34,154 bases of DNA, taken from positions 1 through 34,154 of the forward strand of contig JAUNND010000024.1 of NCBI GenBank assembly GCA_030531595.1, written 5' to 3'. This document shows, piece after piece, positions 29,236-34,154 of the stretch. Position 1 is the first letter of the stretch, and every line of letters begins with the position of its first letter. The position numbers were made by a program, and so were the translations under genes. This DNA is from Eubacteriales bacterium (GTDB lineage: Bacteria; Bacillota; Clostridia; Oscillospirales; Oscillospiraceae). Below the pieces are notes generated by a model. It was not told the DNA's origin and did not search any database. It saw nothing but the letters and a program-made list of their open reading frames with translations.

Positions 29236-29910
29236 TCATCTGAGAAAGCCCGAATCGGCATAGGAAGTATAGCTCTCTCCGGCAACGATGATATGATCCG
29301 CAAGTGTAATGCCGACTGTACGAAGGGTGTCCCGCACGAGCTGTGTGGATATATCGTCCTCTCTGGACGGCATCGCGATTCCGTTGGGATGGTTGTGCGC
29401 CATGATCACGGAGGTCGCACGGAATTTCAGCGCCGTTTCCACGATCCTGCGGACATTCGTCTCTACGGCGTTGACACAGCCGCGGCTTATCTCAATGCAG
29501 GAAATAATGCGTTTTGAGGAATCGATGCACACTATGAAAAGGATCTCTTCATTTTTATATAAAAACCGCGGTAAAAAATACTTTCCTGCATCTGCGGAGC
29601 TGTTTATGTACTTCATGTTCGCGGTACGGGAGACATAGCTTTTGCGCATGATCTGCGGGACAAGACTGATAAGGTTCGCGGCGCTCTCGCCCACTCCCTC
29701 TACCTGCATCAGCTCCTCCCGCTCGGCGCTCAGAACATTGCTGAGAGAACCGAAGGTATCAAGCAGACGGTGGGCGATCTCGTTTGTGTCGCGGCGGGGA
29801 ATGGCATAAAAGAGCAGCAGCTCGAGACTGTTCAGCTCATTGAAGCTGTCCAGCCCGTTTTCGACGAAGGATGTGCGCAGACGTTCTCTGTGTCCGTCAT
29901 GGATGCTCAT
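29236..29910 (-). CDS. radC: RadC/UPF0758 family JAB-domain protein
   Basis: The 224-residue protein has the normal RadC layout. An N-terminal helical region (HDGHRERLR, LELLLFYAIPRRDTNEIA) is followed by a helix-hairpin-helix (LMQVEGVGESAANLI). The C-terminal JAB/MPN domain has the metal-binding pattern AHNHPNGIAMPSREDD (H-x-H ... S-x-x-D). The molecular role of RadC is unsettled; the old link to DNA repair is weak, and a metalloprotease or nuclease-like activity has been proposed. The start ATG has AAGGAG 11 nt upstream. It sits between tsaD and tRNA-Thr and is separated from tsaD by a repeat block. Confidence 0.93.
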   Translation of the reverse strand: MSIHDGHRERLRTSFVENGLDSFNELNSLELLLFYAIPRRDTNEIAHRLLDTFGSLSNVLSAEREELMQVEGVGESAANLISLVPQIMRKSYVSRTANMKYINSSADAGKYFLPRFLYKNEEILFIVCIDSSKRIISCIEISRGCVNAVETNVRRIVETALKFRATSVIMAHNHPNGIAMPSREDDISTQLVRDTLRTVGITLADHIIVAGESYTSYADSGFLR

Positions 29911-29944
29911 TATATTCCGTTCTCCTTATTTCGTGATTTTGTGA

Positions 29945-29962
29945 CAGTGGGGACGGTTCTGT
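29945..29962 (+). repeat. Lone half-copy of repeat family B
   Basis: GGGGACGGTTCT at this place, followed by GTTGTC, matches the arm of the family B elements at 10449 and 30025 but has no partner arm nearby. It lies between radC and the complete element. Confidence 0.45.
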
Positions 29963-30015
29963 TGTCATTATACTCGCAAACAGCAAAATTACCATACATT
30001 TCAGAAAATTATTTT

Positions 30016-30095
30016 GAGTCAATAGGGACGGTTCTTTTTGACTCTTTTTTGAGAGCAAGGGCAAGTGAGTCAAAAAGAACCGTCCCCATTGACTC
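30016..30095. repeat. Palindromic repeat family B, long 29-bp inverted repeat
   Basis: Arms at 30016-30044 and 30067-30095 pair over 29 positions with one mismatch (A against C at the ninth base). The inner 20 bp are perfect (GGGACGGTTCTTTTTGACTC), and the loop is 22 nt. GAGTCAA occurs at both outer ends and again inside. It starts 4 nt past the tsaD stop codon. It holds no coding sequence. Confidence 0.88.
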
Positions 30096-30099
30096 CGAC

Positions 30100-31101
30100 T
30101 CATAATTCCATCGTAGCGTAGGCGTTGAGGTCGCTGCCGGCGGTGTGACCGGCTAAGTATTCGTAATAGCCCTGTGCGCCGACCATCGCGCCGTTGTCGC
30201 CGCAGAGCTTGAGGGGCGGGATATAAAGCTCAAAGCCGTTTTTCTCGGCTGCCGCCTTGAAATCGGCGCGGATGCGGGAATTTGCCGCCACGCCTCCCGC
30301 AACGACGACCTTTTTATAGCCCAGCTCCTTTGCCGCTTTCACGGTCCTCGGAACAAGAGAGTCACTCACGGCTTTTGTAAACGACGCCGCCAAAGAGGCG
30401 CGGTCAAGAGTCTCCCCCTTCTGCTCACAGTTGTGCGCAAGGTTGATAACGGCGGTTTTCAGTCCCGAAAAGCTCATGTCATACTCGTTTCCGTCCACGT
30501 GGGAGATTGGGAAGACATATTTTGTATCATCGCCCGTCTTTGAAAGCTCGTCGATGGGCTTGCCGCCCGGGTATGGCAGACCCAAAACGCGGGCGGTCTT
30601 GTCAAAGCACTCCCCTGCCGCGTCGTCGCGGGTCGCGCCCAGGATCTTCATATCGGTATAATCGCGCACATCGACAAGGATGGTATTGCCGCCGGATATG
30701 GCAAGGCAGAGAAAGGGCGGTTCAAGCTCCGGATATGCGAGATAATTTGCCGCGATATGACCGCGGATGTGGTGCACCGGAATGAGCGGCACATTCAGAG
30801 CAAGTGCGCAGGACTTGGCGAAATTCACGCCCACGAGCACCGCGCCTATAAGCCCCGGGGCATAGGACACGGCGACAGCGTCAATATCCTTTCTTGTTAT
30901 GCCCGCCGCGTCTATCGCCTTCTGAGCAAGTATCGAGATAGATTCCACATGACAGCGCGAAGCGATCTCCGGCACAACTCCGCCGTAAACGGCGTGCAGG
31001 TCAGCCTGAGAAAAGATCTGATCGGTGAGTATTTTTCTGCCGTCCTCGACGACGGCGACGGCTGTTTCGTCACAGGTAGATTCAAATGCAAGTATTTTCA
31101 A
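30100..31101 (-). CDS. tsaD: tRNA N6-adenosine threonylcarbamoyltransferase TsaD
   Basis: The 333-residue enzyme transfers the threonylcarbamoyl group to A37 of ANN-decoding tRNAs. Visible motifs are MKILAFESTCDETAVAVV at the N-terminus, the metal-binding VHHIRGHIAANY (H-x-x-x-H), SGGNT, AGECFDKTARVLGLPYPGG, FSGLKTAV, VVAGGVAANSRIR and LCGDNGAMVG. Length matches the family (about 335). The start is TTG at 31101 with GAAGG about 7 nt upstream. It lies 11 nt downstream of rimI, as in many tsaB-rimI-tsaD operons, but tsaB and tsaE are absent here and polA takes the upstream place. Confidence 0.96.
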   Translation of the reverse strand: MKILAFESTCDETAVAVVEDGRKILTDQIFSQADLHAVYGGVVPEIASRCHVESISILAQKAIDAAGITRKDIDAVAVSYAPGLIGAVLVGVNFAKSCALALNVPLIPVHHIRGHIAANYLAYPELEPPFLCLAISGGNTILVDVRDYTDMKILGATRDDAAGECFDKTARVLGLPYPGGKPIDELSKTGDDTKYVFPISHVDGNEYDMSFSGLKTAVINLAHNCEQKGETLDRASLAASFTKAVSDSLVPRTVKAAKELGYKKVVVAGGVAANSRIRADFKAAAEKNGFELYIPPLKLCGDNGAMVGAQGYYEYLAGHTAGSDLNAYATMEL

Positions 31102-31112
31102 AATAAAGCCTT

Positions 31113-31553
31113 CTATCTTTCAAAATATTTTGTCATGAGTATAGCATCTTCTTTGGGAAGTGCATAGTAGTTTTTTCGTCTTCCCACGGGAGAAAAGCCG
31201 TGCTTTGTGTAAAGAGCGATGGCGGGGGCGTTGCTCTCGCGCACCTCAAGCGTCACAAACGCGAGCTTCAGCGAGATACAGCGGCTTACAAGCTCATCGA
31301 TAAGCGCGTCGGCAATACCCTGTCGGCGGTGATCGGGCGAGACCGCCACGTTTGAGATATAGCCCTCGTCCAGCACATACATCATGCCGATGTAACCGGT
31401 CACGGTTTCTCCGTCAAGAGCGCAGATAAACTCATGCTGAGAGTCCTTTAACTGGCTTTTGAGCTGCTCCCATGTCCACGGCATCGAAAAGCACCGTTTT
31501 TCCAGCTTCACGATCTCGTCAAGCTGTTCAATATTTACATCTTCAATGATCAA
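31113..31553 (-). CDS. rimI: Ribosomal protein alanine N-acetyltransferase RimI-like
   Basis: This 146-residue GNAT-family acetyltransferase has EKRCFSMPWTWEQLKSQL typical of RimI, ISNVAVSPDHRRQGIADALI (the acetyl-CoA loop V-x-x-x-x-R-x-x-G-x-A) and FVTLEVRESNAPAIALYTKHGF, the RimI hallmark E-V-R-x-x-N. RimI acetylates the N-terminus of ribosomal protein S18 in E. coli; some homologues have broader targets. The start is TTG at 31553, overlapping the polA stop (TTGA), with a G-run 7 nt upstream, so it is coupled to polA translation. tsaD follows after 11 nt. Confidence 0.92.
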   Translation of the reverse strand: MIIEDVNIEQLDEIVKLEKRCFSMPWTWEQLKSQLKDSQHEFICALDGETVTGYIGMMYVLDEGYISNVAVSPDHRRQGIADALIDELVSRCISLKLAFVTLEVRESNAPAIALYTKHGFSPVGRRKNYYALPKEDAILMTKYFER

Positions 31554-34120
31554 TGTGCATCCCCCCAGCTGTGTCCGGAGTTCGCATCCGTGATCAGCGG
31601 AACCGTGAGCTTTGCGGCGTTCTCCATTTCCTCGTGCAAAACAGCAGTTACTTTTTCCGTTTCACTTTCGGGACACTCAACAATAAGCTCGTCGTGCACC
31701 TGCAAAATGAGTCTGGCTTCAAGCTTCTCCGCTTTCAGTCTGCGGTAGACGTTGACCATTGCTATCTTGATAACATCGGCGGCTGTGCCCTGAATGGGCA
31801 TATTCATAGCAACTCTCTCACCGAAAGAGCGCATATTGAAGTTTGAGCTTTTCAGCTCCGGCATATTGCGGCGGCGGCCGTACAATGTCGTTACATATCC
31901 GTCCGCCTTTGCCTGCTCCACCACGTTTTTCAGATAGTCGCGCACACCGTGGTACTTTGCCATATACGCGTCCATGTATGCCTTCGCCTCATTCTGGTAA
32001 ACACCTATATCCTGCGCAAGAGAAAAGGCGGAAATGCCGTAGACGATACCGAAATTGACAGCCTTTGCGCGGCTTCTCAGAACAGGCGTTACCTCATCGA
32101 CCGGCACATTGAACACATTTGAGGCTGTCACGGTGTGAAAATCCATGCCGCTTAAAAAAGCGTCCCTCATAGTCTCATCGCCGGAGATGTGAGCAAGCAG
32201 ACGAAGCTCTATCTGCGAGTAGTCCGCGTCCACAAGGGTCTTTCCCGCTCCCGCGACAAACATCCGGCGTATCTGTGCGCCCAGCTCCTTGCGGATGGGA
32301 ATGTTCTGCAAATTCGGTTCGGTGGAGGAAAGGCGGCCGGTTGCGGTGACGGTCATCTGGAAGCTCGTGTGTATTCGCCCGTCCGCACCGATCACCTTGA
32401 GAAGTCCGTCGGCATAGGTGGATTTCAGTTTAGTGAGAGTCCTGTATTCAAGTATCTCATTGATGATCGGATGCTTGCCGCGAAGCTTGTCCAACACGTC
32501 CGCATTTGTGCTCCAACCGGTTTTTGTCTTTTTTCCAAACGGGAGCATAAGTTCATCAAAAAGGACAGTTCCGAGCTGTTTGGGGGAGTTTATATTAAAT
32601 TCGTGACCTGTGTGCTCCCATATACTCTTTTGCAGACGGTCAATGTCGGCGTTGAGGCTCTCGCCGTATTCGTACAGCGCCTTTCTGTCCACAAGGAAAC
32701 CCGCGTTTTCCATGTCCGCAAGCACCTCGCACAGCGGAAGCTCCGCCGTGTTGAAAAGCTCACTCATATTAAGCTCCTCAAGCTTCTTTTCAAGGACGGG
32801 GCAGAGCAGAAAAACGGCCTCCGTCCCCTTCTTTTCCGCGCCTAAATACCCCTGTGAGAGTCTTTCAAGGGAATAATCGCTGTCGGTAGCCTCTATGAGA
32901 TACGCCGCAAGCGCGGTATCGAAAACAAAGCCCTCAACACTCAAATTTTCTTTCATCAGCAGACCCATGAGATCCTTGATGTTGTGACCGACTTTTTTGA
33001 CATCCGCGCTGAAAAGCGTTTTCAGGAGCTCGTTGTACTGTTCCCCGCACATACTCCACGCGGCTTTATAAACGCCTTTGCCGTCACATACCTCAACGGC
33101 GTCAAGCCCGTCAAGGGGCATTACCGCGACATATCCGGCGGAGCCTATTCTCTCAATAAGCTCTTTACAACCGTCTTCATCGGTGATTTCCGTATAGCTC
33201 ATTGAAGGGGCTTCCTCTTTTATCTCCTCCGTCTGCGTTGCTATACATTCCGAAATGCCCCACTTCTCTATGAACTTATTGAAGCCCAGACGTTTGAAAA
33301 TGCCGAAAAGCTCACTTTTGAAATTCCTGTTCCAGATGTTTTCAGCCGGTTCAAGCTCTATGGGCGCGTCACGCACGATGGTCGCCAGCCAGAAGGACTG
33401 ACGCGCACTTTCCTCGCCCTCAGTCAGTTTTTTCAGAACTCCCGCCTTCACATCAAGCGCGGACAGGTCGGAATAGATGTTGTCGAGCGTGCCGTAGGTC
33501 TGTACAAGACTCAGTGCGGTCTTTTCACCGATGCCGGGCACGCCGGGGATATTGTCGGAGGAATCGCCCATCAGTGCTTTAAGGTCTACCATGAGCTTCG
33601 GCTCAAAGCCGTACTCGGCGCGAAATACATCGGGCGTATACATTACGGTCTCCGTCTGACCCATGCGGGATTTTACGTTGCATACGGTCGTTTTGTCGGA
33701 AACAAGCTGCAAAGAGTCCTTGTCGCCCGTGACAATGACGCACTCCCAGCCCTTTTCCTCGCAGATACGCGCCGCGGTTCCCAGAATATCGTCCGCCTCA
33801 TAGCCTTCAAGCTCATAGCGGCGAATACCCATCGCGTCCAGAACCTCTTTCAGAACAGGCATCTGTACGGCAAGGTCGTCGGGCATACCCTTTCGCGTTG
33901 CCTTATAAAAGTCACACGCCTTATGTCTGAACGTAGGGGCTTTGAGGTCAAAGCTCACAGCCACGGCGTCGGGCTTTACCTCCTCATATATTCTCTGAAA
34001 AATGGCAAGAAAGCCGTAAACGGCGTTTGTGGGCGTACCGTCCGGCGCGGTAAGCGGACGCACACCGTAAAACGCACGGTTTACTATACTGTTGCCGTCC
34101 AATATCATAAGTTTCATCAT
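31550..34120 (-). CDS. polA: DNA polymerase I, proofreading site lost
   Basis: This is a full-length family A polymerase of 856 residues. The 5' nuclease domain (about 1-290) has LMILDGNSIVNRAFYG, EADDILGTAAR, VTGDKDSLQLV and GDSSDNIPGVPGIGEKTA. The 3'-5' exonuclease-like domain (about 300-470) lacks the usual D-x-E: YVAVMPLDGLDAVE stands where FDTET is expected, so proofreading is probably absent, as in many Gram-positive Pol I. The polymerase domain has DADYSQIELRLLAH (about 631), RAKAVNFGIVYGIS (about 690) and VHDELIVE (about 808). GGAGGAACG precedes the two ATGs at 34120 and 34117. It heads the polA-rimI-tsaD unit. Confidence 0.97.
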   Translation of the reverse strand: MMKLMILDGNSIVNRAFYGVRPLTAPDGTPTNAVYGFLAIFQRIYEEVKPDAVAVSFDLKAPTFRHKACDFYKATRKGMPDDLAVQMPVLKEVLDAMGIRRYELEGYEADDILGTAARICEEKGWECVIVTGDKDSLQLVSDKTTVCNVKSRMGQTETVMYTPDVFRAEYGFEPKLMVDLKALMGDSSDNIPGVPGIGEKTALSLVQTYGTLDNIYSDLSALDVKAGVLKKLTEGEESARQSFWLATIVRDAPIELEPAENIWNRNFKSELFGIFKRLGFNKFIEKWGISECIATQTEEIKEEAPSMSYTEITDEDGCKELIERIGSAGYVAVMPLDGLDAVEVCDGKGVYKAAWSMCGEQYNELLKTLFSADVKKVGHNIKDLMGLLMKENLSVEGFVFDTALAAYLIEATDSDYSLERLSQGYLGAEKKGTEAVFLLCPVLEKKLEELNMSELFNTAELPLCEVLADMENAGFLVDRKALYEYGESLNADIDRLQKSIWEHTGHEFNINSPKQLGTVLFDELMLPFGKKTKTGWSTNADVLDKLRGKHPIINEILEYRTLTKLKSTYADGLLKVIGADGRIHTSFQMTVTATGRLSSTEPNLQNIPIRKELGAQIRRMFVAGAGKTLVDADYSQIELRLLAHISGDETMRDAFLSGMDFHTVTASNVFNVPVDEVTPVLRSRAKAVNFGIVYGISAFSLAQDIGVYQNEAKAYMDAYMAKYHGVRDYLKNVVEQAKADGYVTTLYGRRRNMPELKSSNFNMRSFGERVAMNMPIQGTAADVIKIAMVNVYRRLKAEKLEARLILQVHDELIVECPESETEKVTAVLHEEMENAAKLTVPLITDANSGHSWGDAH

Positions 34121-34154
34121 CGTTCCTCCAAGCTCTGATAATAGTGTGGAGTGT

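Overview
The window looks like a stretch of chromosome from an anaerobic Firmicute of class Clostridia, most likely in or near the order Oscillospirales. This rests on strong AGGAGG-type ribosome binding sites, near-consensus sigma-A promoters, lipoproteins with long Pro-Thr linkers, a very large secreted beta-helix protein, a Gram-positive type sortase, tRNA genes without encoded CCA, and dispersed palindromic repeats of a kind I associate with gut Clostridia. No phage, integrase, transposase or CRISPR array is visible. The organism is an inference, not a match.

Left part (1-10212, minus strand). A promoter at 10185-10212 reads into an unusually long leader of about 630 nt. Roughly 400 nt of it can fold into nested stems, and it holds a possible 17-codon upstream reading frame. 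The leader is followed by a 2569-residue secreted repeat protein, a 36-residue peptide with an excellent ribosome binding site, two tandem perfect hairpins, an HPr-kinase-like protein, a PqqD-like peptide-binding protein and a truncated Pro-Thr-rich lipoprotein. A small peptide beside an HprK-like kinase and PqqD is a hallmark of peptide-modification (RiPP-like) cassettes. This is the best candidate in the window for an undescribed system.

Centre-left (10213-18834). Wzm/Wzt-type glycan export genes (minus) diverge from a sortase-like gene and an hflK-hflC pair (plus). Then come a YdcF/SanA-family gene, tRNA-Leu(GAG), a P-loop NTPase fused to a CYTH-like domain, and a second Pro-Thr-rich lipoprotein under a perfect consensus promoter.

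Centre (18835-22080). This holds a decayed pseudopilin cluster: a 3' gene remnant, a 101-residue pseudopilin and a 36-residue mini-pseudopilin. An AT-rich gene-free stretch follows, then ribokinase and a frameshifted Lgt-like gene.

Right part (22081-34120, minus strand). One operon encodes a sugar-binding protein, ABC ATPase, two permeases, rhamnose mutarotase, L-rhamnose isomerase and an RbsD-type pyranase: L-rhamnose uptake and first-step catabolism with a ribose-type enzyme attached. Three 8-bp half-sites overlie its probable promoter. Beyond it lie tRNA-Thr(CGU), radC, tsaD, rimI and polA, the last three forming a tight housekeeping operon.

Three families of small palindromic repeats recur in the window. 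Several copies sit exactly at gene 3' ends. One appears to supply the stop codon of the HprK-like kinase.
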